A stretch of 64,000 nucleotides of DNA from Endozoicomonas sp965198415 (GCA_965198415.1 CBDAPN010000032.1:1550001-1614000); one strand, 5' to 3'. Shown: positions 38,117 through 47,347, numbered from the stretch's first letter. Translations and numbers: made by a program. Notes: generated by a model from the sequence alone, not told the origin.

Positions 38117-38263
38117 TAGATATCAATCGTACTGGCTTAATCCTGTAAGCTTGCTCATTTTTTAAATCCTTTTCGAGGTTGGCACGTTTTGAAATATCCA
38201 CCTTACGCACAAAAAATAAAGATCCTGTTTACTCCAATGGAGTCAGAAATCTATTACACGGGA

Positions 38264-38728
38264 TTATTCGATAAAACCTTTGAACTCAATATATAAATAA
38301 TATTCCGGCTCAAACTGCAGGGGAGGCCTTATCATGCCATATTCAGCTCTCATAAGGTGCGAACGGTTCTTTGTAATGTTGATTTCTGCCGCCTTAGCAA
38401 CGGGCTTATACCATTCAAACTCGAACTGATAATGCACACCCGCCGCGTCCGTTGCAGAGGCTTTGAAGCTTTGCGAACTGTGATGCACGGCGCAGCCAGA
38501 GCGAAGTGAAGATTTGAAATTAATTTTTATCGCCGAGGTCCGCCCGGAGGGAATATCAAGCACTTTAGGCTGTACATCATACATACAATAGCTTTCAGAC
38601 GTAGCCTCAATGTGTACCGGGCCAGACAACTTATTAAAAACAGGGACTAATTCTGAGAAAGCGTTTGAGAGCTGCGAAAATACTATAGAAATAAAAGCAA
38701 TAAGGGAAAGTGTAGATCGATACTTCAT
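38264..38728 (-). CDS. Small secreted protein, family B, copy 1
   Basis: Not assigned to a known family. The protein has 154 residues, with a signal peptide (YRSTLSLIAFISIVFSQLSNA). It is paralogous to the protein at 39498-39902, which lies in the opposite orientation. Shared features are the start MKY[RK]ST, IxATSxSYC, an IxVDFK/INFKSS segment, GC-x3-HSSQ-x-F, and HY-x4-FE-x-YK-x-VA. Each has two cysteines in the mature part at equivalent places, so one disulfide is likely. Predicted alternating strands suggest a beta-sandwich. This copy has about 40 extra C-terminal residues (MIRPPLQFEPEYYLYIEFKG). Confidence 0.65.
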   Translation of the reverse strand: MKYRSTLSLIAFISIVFSQLSNAFSELVPVFNKLSGPVHIEATSESYCMYDVQPKVLDIPSGRTSAIKINFKSSLRSGCAVHHSSQSFKASATDAAGVHYQFEFEWYKPVAKAAEINITKNRSHLMRAEYGMIRPPLQFEPEYYLYIEFKGFIE

Positions 38729-39497
38729 AGATAACTCTCTTTAGCAGGAGCGAATAAACTGTCAATAATATTGAGTAATTAGCATTCCAATTAACAAGAA
38801 AAATTACTATCACTGAAAGAATGTGTTGAAAAACCGTAATGGTCAAGTTTTATATTTGATATTAATTAAACTATTTGGAAGAGTACAAAAAGACACTGGC
38901 TTAATATTTAAACGTCCACTTTCTGAAACTCAGGTTAACGCATACGAACATATTCATATATTGACTCCATGCGGGCAGGCCACTGGCTCAAGCCATCCCA
39001 GCCAGTAAGCAGCAGGCCAGCAGCTGATATTAGTGCATAACCTGAGCCTGCAATGTTTAAAAAATAATTACAAAAGGCTTTATACCCCATGACGATTATC
39101 AAGGATAAGGCTATTCATTTTTTAGATGAATCCACTTTACCATTGCATAATAATCCTGGCAGAGAGGAAAAATGCACAGGCCTAATAACCCACATTTATA
39201 AAGAGCCAAAATAAGGAGTTTTCTATCATAAAAACCTCCACAGCCTTCATACGACAGCTGACCGAGTTACGTAAGTCCGATCAATATAAGAATTATACCC
39301 TTATGTATTTGCCCTTAATGTTCACTCAACCTAAGCTGGATATACCATTGACTTGAAAGATTGAACATACAGCAATTGGTTTCAGAGTTAATAGGGTTAA
39401 AGAGTAACCAAGAATTTTATGGTTATTAAGAGTACGAGCTATTCCTCTGTGAGGCTAAACTCTGAAATTTTATCTGAAAAAGAAGGGTGCATGGCTT
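38729..39497. other. AT-rich spacer between the two family B genes
   Basis: About 770 bases of AT-rich DNA between divergently oriented paralogues; both promoters should lie here. Weak short frames only. No IS motif or repeat was recognised. Confidence 0.4.
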
Positions 39498-39902
39498 ATG
39501 AAGTACAAGTCAACAATCTTTTTATTAACCGTCATTACTTATGCTCAGGCTGTAAATGCAGAAAGTTTTAAATTTAATGTTTATAATAATACCGGCGTAA
39601 CCATAACCATTCGAGCCACTTCAAGTTACTGTATCAATAGCGCTACTCAATATCTTCAAATTGAGACAAGAAAGCTCAAAGTAATTGATGTAGACTTTAA
39701 AGGCTCTTGGGGTTGTGGATTCACTCACAGCAGTCAAGACTTTGAAGTAACTTTTACTAAAAACTCTCATCATTATCATGCTTCGTTTGAGCTTTACAAA
39801 GGCGTCGCTGAAAATCCAGTCTATAAAAAGGGTTCAGATCCGGATAACATCACCACTGTCGACAACTCTGTAGTAGTAGTTCACATAGGTAAAAAGCCTT
39901 AG
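39498..39902 (+). CDS. Small secreted protein, family B, copy 2
   Basis: A 134-residue exported protein, signal peptide MKYKSTIFLLTVITYAQAVNA, paralogous to the gene at 38264-38728 (see shared blocks SYC, GC-x3-HSSQ, FELYK-x-VA). The mature domain opens SFKFNVYNNTGVTITIRATSSYC, a strand-loop-strand pattern. The C-terminal tail (DNITTVDNSVVVVHIGKK) differs from copy 1. Divergence is high, so the duplication is old or the copies arrived separately. No function can be assigned. Confidence 0.65.
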   Translation: MKYKSTIFLLTVITYAQAVNAESFKFNVYNNTGVTITIRATSSYCINSATQYLQIETRKLKVIDVDFKGSWGCGFTHSSQDFEVTFTKNSHHYHASFELYKGVAENPVYKKGSDPDNITTVDNSVVVVHIGKKP

Positions 39903-40246
39903 CCCGGATACTTCGCGTAATGCTTTGTGGCATCACGGCAACCTCATTTGGCAAGCACGAACAAAACTCCCTTAATGGTTTTAAAAAGTCCCGCTCATCA
40001 AAGCACAAAGTTCTGAGCTATGGGCGACTCAAGGCCAAATGAATTGCCACGTTGGCGCCCTGCTCGAAAACTGTAACGCTTCGGGCAGCATTTCACTTTA
40101 GCTTGCTCTGCATATCGCCTCAACATAAAAGATAACTGTCGTCCGACACACTTAACGAAAAGCCATAGCTGATAAAAATCACAACGCCTGCCTGCAAAGT
40201 GATTTTTATCTGGCCAGTGCGCCTAATGCATTTTCATTCAGACACT
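39903..40246. other. Intergenic region with 12-bp inverted repeat
   Basis: Convergent gene ends. A perfect 12-bp inverted repeat GATAAAAATCAC/GTGATTTTTATC (40171-40182 and 40199-40210, 16-base loop) could form a hairpin at the end of the thioesterase transcript, but no T-run follows on either strand. Confidence 0.45.
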
Positions 40247-40651
40247 TCAAGGGTGTCTGACTCGCTTGGTGCGCCCACCCCGGTCAATGGCAACAAATAC
40301 CATGGTGGTTTCCGTCAGCTTCTCCCAGCCGTGGTGATTCTCAATCCAGCCTTCAACCACAATTCGGATGGAAGTTTTGCCAATTTCAGACACTCTGGTA
40401 AAAAAGCCAATCAGGTCGCCCATCTGAACTGGGCGTAAAAAGCTCATGCCATCAATACTAACAGTCACGACTCGCGCCCCGTTTGAGGCTTTTCGGGCGC
40501 AGAGTTCTCCAGCCTGATCCAGGTGCATTGTCACCCAGCCGGCGAACACATCACCACTGCTATTCACTGAGCGGTGATCGGCCAGAACTTTCAGCGTCAT
40601 ATCCCCCTGTGGAGCAGGTGCGCTATCAAGGCTTTCGCTATTGGTACTCAT
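40247..40651 (-). CDS. YciA-like acyl-CoA thioesterase
   Basis: A 134-residue hotdog-fold thioesterase that hydrolyses acyl-CoA in the cytosol. The pattern SGDVFAGWVTMHLDQAG (about 32-48) holds the conserved active-site Asp region of the YciA/ACOT group; VVTVSIDGMSFLRPVQMGDLI and the ending FVAIDRGGRTKRV also match. Length is typical. A single-gene unit between family B genes and dps; it appears conserved and is not obviously part of the mobile content around it. Confidence 0.9.
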   Translation of the reverse strand: MSTNSESLDSAPAPQGDMTLKVLADHRSVNSSGDVFAGWVTMHLDQAGELCARKASNGARVVTVSIDGMSFLRPVQMGDLIGFFTRVSEIGKTSIRIVVEGWIENHHGWEKLTETTMVFVAIDRGGRTKRVRHP

Positions 40652-40992
40652 AAGAGAATACTCCGATTTTTTTATTTTTTGCCCAAGTCAGCGGATGTGT
40701 CGCTGATTATATATTATTGGCATATTATTCATATTCTTATCTGTTTCATCTATATGAAAAATTGCCATACGCAGTCGCACAAACCCGCACCCTGCACTGC
40801 CTTCCTTAAACAGAGTGCTTTTCCTTGAGGGAAACCTGCCCACTTTGCGAACACTGAACAATAGGGTAAGTGTCGTTGATAACTTGCTGACCTTGCACAC
40901 CGCCTAAAACTTGACTTCGCACCATCAAGGAGTAAAAGATAATTGACTGGGTAATTTTTGAACATCAAAGCGTCGTTTATTGAGAGGGTATA
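40652..40992. other. Divergent promoter region, thioesterase / Dps
   Basis: About 340 bases between divergent genes, without a supported ORF or repeat. Promoters of both genes are expected here; no clear OxyR- or Fur-type box was recognised. Confidence 0.4.
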
Positions 40993-41421
40993 ATGTCAAG
41001 CACTATAGAAAGACTGAAAGTGGTTATGGCCAACGCCAATGTGCTGTTCACCAAATTGCACAACTATCACTGGCATGTTAAAGGGCCTGCCTTCTTTCAG
41101 GTACACGCAAAGACAGAAGAATACTACAACCAGTTTGCCACTATGTACGACGATGTTGCCGAACGCATTCTGCAACTCGATGGCACCCCTCTGGTTACTC
41201 TGAAAGCCATATTAAGCACAGCTACTATTGCAGAAGAAGATAAAACCGAATTCCCCGTTGAGCATATTTTCAAAGCCATGATGGCTGACTTTAGCGAAAT
41301 ACAGTCGAACCTGAAAACCCTGTCCGCAGATGAGACCACCGATGACATTACCCGCGCATACTGTGATGAGCAGATCGGTTTTATTGAAAAAGAACTGTGG
41401 ATGCTAAAGGCAAGCCTCTGA
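40993..41421 (+). CDS. Dps-like ferritin, DNA-protection/iron-storage protein
   Basis: A 142-residue ferritin-like dodecamer-type protein. Dps proteins oxidise and store iron and detoxify peroxide. The intersubunit ferroxidase residues are in KLHNYHWHVKGPAFFQVHAKTEEYY (His about 22-28 region, then Asp/Glu in YDDVAERI). The protein lacks the Lys-rich N-terminal tail of E. coli Dps, so DNA binding is doubtful; it is closer to short marine and Bacteroides-type forms. GAGAGG lies seven bases before the ATG. Confidence 0.9.
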   Translation: MSSTIERLKVVMANANVLFTKLHNYHWHVKGPAFFQVHAKTEEYYNQFATMYDDVAERILQLDGTPLVTLKAILSTATIAEEDKTEFPVEHIFKAMMADFSEIQSNLKTLSADETTDDITRAYCDEQIGFIEKELWMLKASL

Positions 41422-42323
41422 ACTACTCCCCCAAAGCTAATAACCTCGCCCTTTGACGATATACTGACATTAGAGCTCATACCGCAGTTAACTGTGGGTG
41501 AGCCATTTTCTAGCAACAGGCAAACGCCTGGCCTGAATAATAAAAACAATACAACATCACCATTATGCCAGAGCCAGCAACCATAGCTTTCATGGTGACT
41601 GCTCCTCGCCCGATTTTGGCATACCCAAAGGGCATAAATACCCAAAGGGCATAAATACCCAGAGGGCATAAAGGCAAGGGTTTGCGACGATAGAGCCAAC
41701 TTTCTCCCACCTTTGTTTGCAGCCAAAAACACCAGTCAACTTTTTATAATTAGGAAAATATTGACAAATTCAGAATGTTTACTAGGCTGATGAATCTACG
41801 TTTATAGTGAGCCTATTCAAGCTACATTTCACGAACGTAATAGCTTTCTAAAACCTTTCATTAAATGAGTGTTTTTTTGCCTAAATGCATGACCAAATGA
41901 AGTCATATATTTCCTCGTTGTCCGTCGAAGTAAGGCTTCGAGACAGCCTGAGAATGGAACGGTCACGCAGGGGCTGAACTTTAAGGAGGTTACCTACCAA
42001 AACATTTTTTACAAAACATTTTGAAAAAAATTGAACTTTTAAACCGTTAAAATGACTAACTTAATATGCAAACACACTCAAGTTAATCAAATGTAATTAA
42101 TTTGTCCGTGCATATAGCTTTTGATTAGGAGTAATTCTGGTCAACACCGACTTTGCTTTCAAAATCAGGAAAGTAGGTTTTCACCACAAAAGCTGCTCTC
42201 AAGTGCTAACCGGCAACCCCATTGGTTAATGCGATTGATATTGCAGTTTGATTGCAAAATAACATTTTTAAACCCCCAAACGGACAATAAATCTGTTAAC
42301 AAACACATATATGGAGAATAACA
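41422..42323. other. Intergenic region with repeat copy B, upstream of NUDT9-like gene
   Basis: About 900 bases with repeat copy B (41595-41690) and otherwise AT-rich DNA. No IS motif was recognised. The promoter of the NUDT9-like gene is expected in the last 200 bases. Confidence 0.45.
41595..41690 (-). repeat. Intergenic repeat element, copy B (three 17-bp units)
   Basis: Three tandem units TACCCARAGGGCATAAA at 41622-41672, the reverse complement of copy A units, with the matching flanks (TCGCCCGA before; GGCAAGGGTTTGCGACGAT after). It lies in inverted orientation to copy A, 8.3 kb away, and the two bracket the accessory segment. Confidence 0.9.
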
Positions 42324-43640
42324 ATGGCTTTATCGCTTCAAGGGCGTATTGATTGCTACAAAAACCTGATGAGTTCAGATCAGGCCTCAAACCAAAACAG
42401 CCTCCCTAATACGCTACATAAAATAAAGTATGCGTTGAGTGGCTTTGCAGGTCGCTCTACCACGACTCACCCCGAGTTGGTACGTAATTTCAGCAACAAA
42501 CAATCGGATGCCACATCAGATGCATCTCTAACATCCAGAGTCGTGACTCTTGCAAAAGAAGTTAAGACCTACATCTATGACCTCGTTAAGTCCTTCTTGC
42601 CAGAATGCATGCTATCGCACTCATTGAAGGATTTATTGGCACACAGACGCTCTGTTGGCGATGATGGGTTAAAAGGCAGCCTACCTTCAAAAGTAGCCAT
42701 AACCAGAACTAACGAACCAGGTCTGAAAGCTAAAGGTTATCCTGATCGCCCGGAGATTGATGAGAAATACATCAGCTGGGACACGCCTTACCCTGAGTAC
42801 AAAGACTTAGTGCACAACTATACATCCTCAGACGTTCAAAGAGGGCCGGTATGGGCACACCCCCAAGATGTAAAAGCAGTTGATTTTACAACTTTCAAAA
42901 ATCAGAGCTGGCACGGCTTTAAACGTGACGGAAGTGGACTCCCACTAAACCCACTTGGACGAACCGGAATAGAAGGGCGGGGTTTACTAGGCCATTATGG
43001 ACCAAACCACGCCGCAGACCCTATAGTTTTGCGCCGGGATGAAGATGGCAACCTGTTCCTTTTGTCAGTAGCAAGAAAAGACAACGATAAAAAACCAACA
43101 GGGCAACGAGCTTTCCCGGGCGGTATGGTAGACAAAAATGAAAACTACCTCCGCACTGCATGGCGAGAACTCGCCGAAGAGGCTCTTGGCAAGAGTGATT
43201 CGGTATTTACACAAGAGGACCATGATCGCATTAACGGGGAAATTGCTAAGATTGATGAGACACTGCCTAATGAGGAAAAAACTCAGAAGGTCAATGAAAT
43301 ACGCATTGGCGTTATGGTTGACAAGATTTCAGCCTACGACGAATTCAAAAACTGCAAAACTGTTTATAAAGGCGTTGTTGATGATCCTAGAAATACCGAC
43401 AATGCATGGATGGAAACTGTCGCTGTTGTCGTAGAGTTCGATCACAACAGTCCGCTGGCACAGTTGACAAGCTTGCAGAATCTGGAAGCTGGAGATGATG
43501 CTGAGCACGCTGAATGGACACCTGTTACTCGCGAGCTCGTTGAAAAAATGTATGCCAGTCATGGTGAAATTCTGATGAAGTCTACTTCCGTTCAGGATTA
43601 CCTCAATGACAAAGAACCCCTGGCAGCAAGCGCAGCCTAG
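42324..43640 (+). CDS. NUDT9-like ADP-ribose pyrophosphatase (Nudix) with N-terminal extension
   Basis: A 438-residue protein. Residues about 135-425 align from memory with human NUDT9 and the TRPM2 NUDT9-H domain: SWDTPYPEYK, GPVWAHP, NPLGRTGIEGRGLLGHYGPNHAADPI, AFPGGMVD, VDDPRNTDNAWMET and LEAGDDA. The Nudix box (267-289) is complete, with REL-x-EE, unlike the degenerate box of human TRPM2, so it should hydrolyse ADP-ribose to AMP and ribose 5-phosphate. Residues 1-130 have no recognised domain, no Sec signal and a Ser/Thr/Asn-rich start, compatible with but not proof of an effector-type secretion signal. GGAG precedes the ATG. Flanking DNA is AT-rich and the gene stands alone beside repeat copy B. 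A NUDT9-type enzyme in a bacterium suggests acquisition from a eukaryote or a marine bacterial lineage. Confidence 0.9.
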   Translation: MALSLQGRIDCYKNLMSSDQASNQNSLPNTLHKIKYALSGFAGRSTTTHPELVRNFSNKQSDATSDASLTSRVVTLAKEVKTYIYDLVKSFLPECMLSHSLKDLLAHRRSVGDDGLKGSLPSKVAITRTNEPGLKAKGYPDRPEIDEKYISWDTPYPEYKDLVHNYTSSDVQRGPVWAHPQDVKAVDFTTFKNQSWHGFKRDGSGLPLNPLGRTGIEGRGLLGHYGPNHAADPIVLRRDEDGNLFLLSVARKDNDKKPTGQRAFPGGMVDKNENYLRTAWRELAEEALGKSDSVFTQEDHDRINGEIAKIDETLPNEEKTQKVNEIRIGVMVDKISAYDEFKNCKTVYKGVVDDPRNTDNAWMETVAVVVEFDHNSPLAQLTSLQNLEAGDDAEHAEWTPVTRELVEKMYASHGEILMKSTSVQDYLNDKEPLAASAA

Positions 43641-43730
43641 GAATCAGCCACTCTAAAGGTTTAGTCTCGTTTCCACCCCCGTGGGGGCGAGGCTGTAGAT
43701 TTTCAGCGCTTCGTGGCAGCAATCAACTGC

Positions 43731-44915
43731 TCACCAGGCTGTCTGTAAAAGCTCCAACACTTGCTCATAACTGGCGTCAACCCGGTTATAGAGCAAGGCT
43801 CCATCATCAATGCTCATTCTGGCAACATCCGCCAACTGTGAGGATAGAACCTTACCGCTTTCCGATAGGGTGCGCGGTATCCCCGTCGTCTCATAGATTT
43901 CATCGCGGATTTCTTTAATGCAACGAATCGCTGCCACTGCCCGCTGGTTCTCCACTGTATTGCTGTAGGTATCAGCACCTGCCAAGGGGAGCAAAAGTTC
44001 GCCAATCTCTTTTTCACACTTTTTCAGATTGTACTTCAATACATATGGCAGCATCAGGCTCATGCAAACCCCGTGAGGTAGATGAGTAACTGCACCTAAC
44101 GAGTGCCCAATGGCGTGCACCAACCCAACCATTGAGTTAGAAAAGGCAATGCCGGCCAAAGCGGCAGATTCTGCCAGTTTCAGCCGAAGGTTTGGATTTT
44201 GTGGCTCAGCAATTACAGCGCTTAAGTTGCTGCGAATACCTTTAATCGCAGCGACAGCATAGGCGTCACTGATCGGATTCTTAGCGGTACCAATATACGC
44301 TTCGATGGCGTGCGTCATGGCATCCATCGCTGTTGCTGCGGTGATATGAGGTGGCAGTGTTAGTGTCATTCTCGGGTCAAGCACAGCCACATCAGGCATC
44401 AAAAAAGCAGAAGCGAAAGGAACCTTGCGTCTGCTCTCGTCGTCACGAATAACGGCGACTTTAGTCACTTCTGAGCCGGTTCCAGCCGTGGTTGGTAGAA
44501 TGAACAACGGCTTTAGCGGTTTGGTCAGAGAGCCTGCGCCGCAGTATTTAAGCAAGTCATCTCCGCCTTCTGAAGCGAGAATATTGACAGCCTTGGCTGT
44601 GTCAATAACTGATCCGCCGCCAATGGCAATTATTCCATCGGCATCCGTCTTGCGGTAGCGTTCGGTAATGGTAGCGACGATCTGCGTTGACGAGTCGGGC
44701 GGTACTTCACTATAAATATCGGCAAGCGCCACACCTCCAACCGTCATTACCTGTTTTACTGATTCAATTAAACCGGCCTGTACAACACCGGTGTCGGTGA
44801 TAATCAGAGGCCGGGTCACTCCAAAGCTCGCCAGCTCATAGGGCATATGCTCAAGCGCTTCATGACCTGAAACAATTTTGACCGGATTAAAAAACTCAAA
44901 ATAACTGCGACTCAT
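43731..44915 (-). CDS. Iron-containing alcohol dehydrogenase (group III)
   Basis: A 394-residue NAD(P)-dependent, metal-dependent alcohol dehydrogenase. The nucleotide-binding motif is GGGSVIDTAKAV (about 98-109), followed by LPTTAGTGSEVT (about 140-151). Metal ligands are in DAMTHAIEAY and GLVHAIGHSLGAVTHLPHG. Substrate (short-chain alcohol, butanol, 1,3-propanediol, methanol) cannot be told. Its start overlaps the stop of the SCP2-like gene upstream by four bases (ATGA), so the two form a coupled operon, which hints at a lipid-related or long-chain substrate. Confidence 0.93.
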   Translation of the reverse strand: MSRSYFEFFNPVKIVSGHEALEHMPYELASFGVTRPLIITDTGVVQAGLIESVKQVMTVGGVALADIYSEVPPDSSTQIVATITERYRKTDADGIIAIGGGSVIDTAKAVNILASEGGDDLLKYCGAGSLTKPLKPLFILPTTAGTGSEVTKVAVIRDDESRRKVPFASAFLMPDVAVLDPRMTLTLPPHITAATAMDAMTHAIEAYIGTAKNPISDAYAVAAIKGIRSNLSAVIAEPQNPNLRLKLAESAALAGIAFSNSMVGLVHAIGHSLGAVTHLPHGVCMSLMLPYVLKYNLKKCEKEIGELLLPLAGADTYSNTVENQRAVAAIRCIKEIRDEIYETTGIPRTLSESGKVLSSQLADVARMSIDDGALLYNRVDASYEQVLELLQTAW

Positions 44916-45472
44916 TCAACGGGTCTCCCTGTAATAAAACCGGCCAATACCCCCAGGTAAATTTGGCAGGCGGTCACTGACTTTTTATGAAAAGAAATCG
45001 CCGGGTAGTAGCGAACAATTCGCCGACCAATGAATCGGGGCAGCGTGAGTACCTCCAACCGTTCAAAGCAACGCACCAGTTTCATGGAGGCAGGAATATC
45101 GCCATCAACCACTATGCGCTCCCGGGCAAAGGCCTGTGCGGTTCCTTCCTGAAAGGAGAGGGTGCTAAAGGCGTGGGCAAGATGTTTAAACTGAATCGCA
45201 ACGGCTGATTTTTGTTGAGCATTGCCAGAGCTTACTTGTAAGCGGTTGTTGACCTTCTTCATGTTGAGCACGGGGCCGTGCGGCATGATTCCCATGGAGA
45301 ATGTAAAACCCTCGGGTAGGGAGGCAACCTCTTTTTGGATAACGTGATCCACATCGCAAGCTTTGTTCAGTCCGTGACCAATAAAAGCAAGCATGAAACG
45401 AACATAGAGGCGTTTCATCCGCCAAAAAAGCGGGAGAGGAGGCGAGACAGAGAGCGAATTAGAGGCTGACAC
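44912..45472 (-). CDS. Putative SCP2-like lipid-binding protein, unknown
   Basis: A 186-residue cytosolic protein without a named family match from sequence alone. The middle and C-terminal parts (VNNRLQVSSG, AVAIQFKHLAHAFSTLSFQEGTAQAFARERIVVDGDIPASMKLVRCFERLEVLTLP) resemble SCP2-type sterol/lipid carrier domains. The start is uncertain: a TTG (45475) and a GTG (45472) follow AGGAG, with better spacing for the GTG; an ATG at 45418 would drop the first 18 residues. Translationally coupled to the Fe-ADH. Confidence 0.6.
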   Translation of the reverse strand: MSASNSLSVSPPLPLFWRMKRLYVRFMLAFIGHGLNKACDVDHVIQKEVASLPEGFTFSMGIMPHGPVLNMKKVNNRLQVSSGNAQQKSAVAIQFKHLAHAFSTLSFQEGTAQAFARERIVVDGDIPASMKLVRCFERLEVLTLPRFIGRRIVRYYPAISFHKKSVTACQIYLGVLAGFITGRPVE

Positions 45473-45613
45473 CAAATACTCCTGCCAGCATATGCTGGAC
45501 TCATTGTTTTTCTTATTCCTAATTGATCTTATCCAAAATTACCCTTTCGTGCATCTTGTGGTGTCAATATGAATCGAAGGGCTGTTGACATCGAATGATT
45601 AAACGATAAATTA

Positions 45614-45633
45614 TACTGTATATATAAACAGTA
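45614..45633. promoter_or_regulatory. LexA box (SOS operator) of umuDC
   Basis: TACTGTATATATAAACAGTA matches the LexA consensus (CTGT-N8-ACAG core, AT-rich centre, flanking TA) very closely. It sits 11 bases before the first umuD start, overlapping the expected promoter. Confidence 0.95.
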
Positions 45634-45643
45634 TTAATGCCCG

Positions 45644-46072
45644 ATGCCTATGAATCCCAAACCACTCACACCAAGCCGTCCAAGCAACCGGCTACCCTTT
45701 TATCAGACCCCGGCAGCCTGCGGTTTTGCCAGCCCAGCTGCTGATTATTTGCAGGAAACCCTGTCGCTGGACCAACTGCTCATTGAGCATCAGGCAGCGA
45801 CTTTTTTTGCCAGAGCACGGGGGAACTCCATGGAGGGCGCCGGTATCTTTGACGACGATATTCTGATCATTGACCGATCACTCACCGCCACTCATGGCGA
45901 TATTATTCTCGCCCTGCTGGATGGAGAGCTAATTGTAAAACGACTTCACCACAAAAATAGCAAGGTGATGCTGCAATCTGAAAACTCGGCTTACCCCCCT
46001 ATTCTTCTGGACTCTGAGCAATCACTGCACATCTGGGGAGTGGTGACCAACGTGATTCATAACCTGCGATGA
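45644..46072 (+). CDS. umuD: UmuD, DNA polymerase V accessory protein
   Basis: A LexA-like S24 protein of 142 residues. RecA-stimulated self-cleavage gives UmuD', which joins UmuC as polymerase V for translesion synthesis. The Cys-Gly cleavage site lies in TPAACGFASPA (about residue 27), the catalytic Ser in RGNSMEGAGI and the Lys in ELIVKRLHH. The start may be the ATG at 45644 or at 45650; no strong ribosome site discriminates. Overlaps umuC by four bases. Repressed by LexA through the operator upstream. Confidence 0.95.
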   Translation: MPMNPKPLTPSRPSNRLPFYQTPAACGFASPAADYLQETLSLDQLLIEHQAATFFARARGNSMEGAGIFDDDILIIDRSLTATHGDIILALLDGELIVKRLHHKNSKVMLQSENSAYPPILLDSEQSLHIWGVVTNVIHNLR

Positions 46073-47346
46073 AACCAATCATTGCCCTTTGTGATGCCAA
46101 CGCCTTCTACTGCTCCTGTGAGCAGGTATTTGACCCATCGCTGATTGGCAAAGCTCTTGGGGTACTCAGCAATAACGATGGCTGCATCGTTGCCAGAACC
46201 CGCGAACTCAAAGCCATGGGCGTGGCCATGGGAACACCGGCATTCAAGGTGAGAGAGGCGGTAGAGCGTGGTGAGATTATTTTAAAAAGCTCCAACTATG
46301 CGCTTTATGGCGACATGTCCGCACGCTTTATGTCGATACTGGAGCAGTTCAGTCCGAGTTTGGAAGTTTACTCAATTGATGAAGCCTTTGTGGATTTAAC
46401 CGGCTTTGCCCTCACACAACTGCAAACAACCGGCCAAAACATGAAACAGCGGGTACAACGGTGGACCGGACTACCCATTGGCGTTGGTATTTCCACCACC
46501 AAAACACTGGCCAAACTGGCCAATTACGCCGCCAAACGTTATCCGGCAACCCACGGCGTTGTCAATCTCACCGACCCAAAGCGACAGCGCCGCTTGATGG
46601 AAATCACCCCTGTAGGAGAAGTCTGGGGCGTAGGTCGGCGAATTGAAGCAAGACTTGCTGCCGCCGGAATCCATAACGCTGCCCAGCTGGCGGATGCCAA
46701 CCGCACATGGGTCAAAAAAAACTTTTCCATAGTGCTGGAAAGAACAGCCTGTGAGCTGCAGGGAGAAAGCTGTATTCCATGGGAGGAAGAAAGTCTCGGC
46801 AATAAGCACCAAGTGATGTGTTCCCGCAGCTTTGGCAAAAGAGTGACAACGCCATGCCAGCTGCATTCGGCACTGGTCAGCTTTATTAGCCGAGGCTGCG
46901 AAAAGCTGCGGGAGCAAAACCAGTTTGCCAAAGAAGTCATCATTTTTATAAGAACAGACCCATTCAGGAAAAATCGGTGTCAGGCCAACAAAAGCGTGAG
47001 AATATCGGTGACCGTTCCCACCAACGACTGCCGCCCGTGGTTACAGCAACTACCACTGGTGGTAGAAACATTATTTCAAGACGGCTGCGAATACAAAAAG
47101 GCCGGAGTTCTGTTTATGGAATTATGCCGTGCCAACAACTATCAAATAAACTTGCTGGAGCCCCAAGGAGAGCCACAAACCAGCCCAATTATGTCGGTTA
47201 TGGACGACATCAATCGTAAGTTTGGCCGCAACAGCCTAAAGATTGGCTCAACGGGAACCAAGGCGCAGAACTGGCATATGAAACAGCAATCCTTAAGCCA
47301 GTGCTACACTACCTGCTGGTCTGATATTTTGCAGGTAAAAGCCTGA
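46069..47346 (+). CDS. umuC: UmuC, DNA polymerase V catalytic subunit
   Basis: A Y-family error-prone polymerase of 425 residues, normal length. The N-terminal catalytic motif ALCDANAFYCSCEQVFDP carries the first Asp, and YSIDEAFVDLTGF the Asp-Glu pair of the active site; SNNDGCIVARTRELKAMGV and GVGISTTKTLAKLANYAAK follow. The C-terminal part matches the UmuC-specific DUF4113-like tail (SPIMSVMDDINRKFG). Coupled to umuD in the SOS operon; converges with the dioxygenase gene with one base between the stops. Confidence 0.96.
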   Translation: MKPIIALCDANAFYCSCEQVFDPSLIGKALGVLSNNDGCIVARTRELKAMGVAMGTPAFKVREAVERGEIILKSSNYALYGDMSARFMSILEQFSPSLEVYSIDEAFVDLTGFALTQLQTTGQNMKQRVQRWTGLPIGVGISTTKTLAKLANYAAKRYPATHGVVNLTDPKRQRRLMEITPVGEVWGVGRRIEARLAAAGIHNAAQLADANRTWVKKNFSIVLERTACELQGESCIPWEEESLGNKHQVMCSRSFGKRVTTPCQLHSALVSFISRGCEKLREQNQFAKEVIIFIRTDPFRKNRCQANKSVRISVTVPTNDCRPWLQQLPLVVETLFQDGCEYKKAGVLFMELCRANNYQINLLEPQGEPQTSPIMSVMDDINRKFGRNSLKIGSTGTKAQNWHMKQQSLSQCYTTCWSDILQVKA

Positions 47347-47347
47347 A

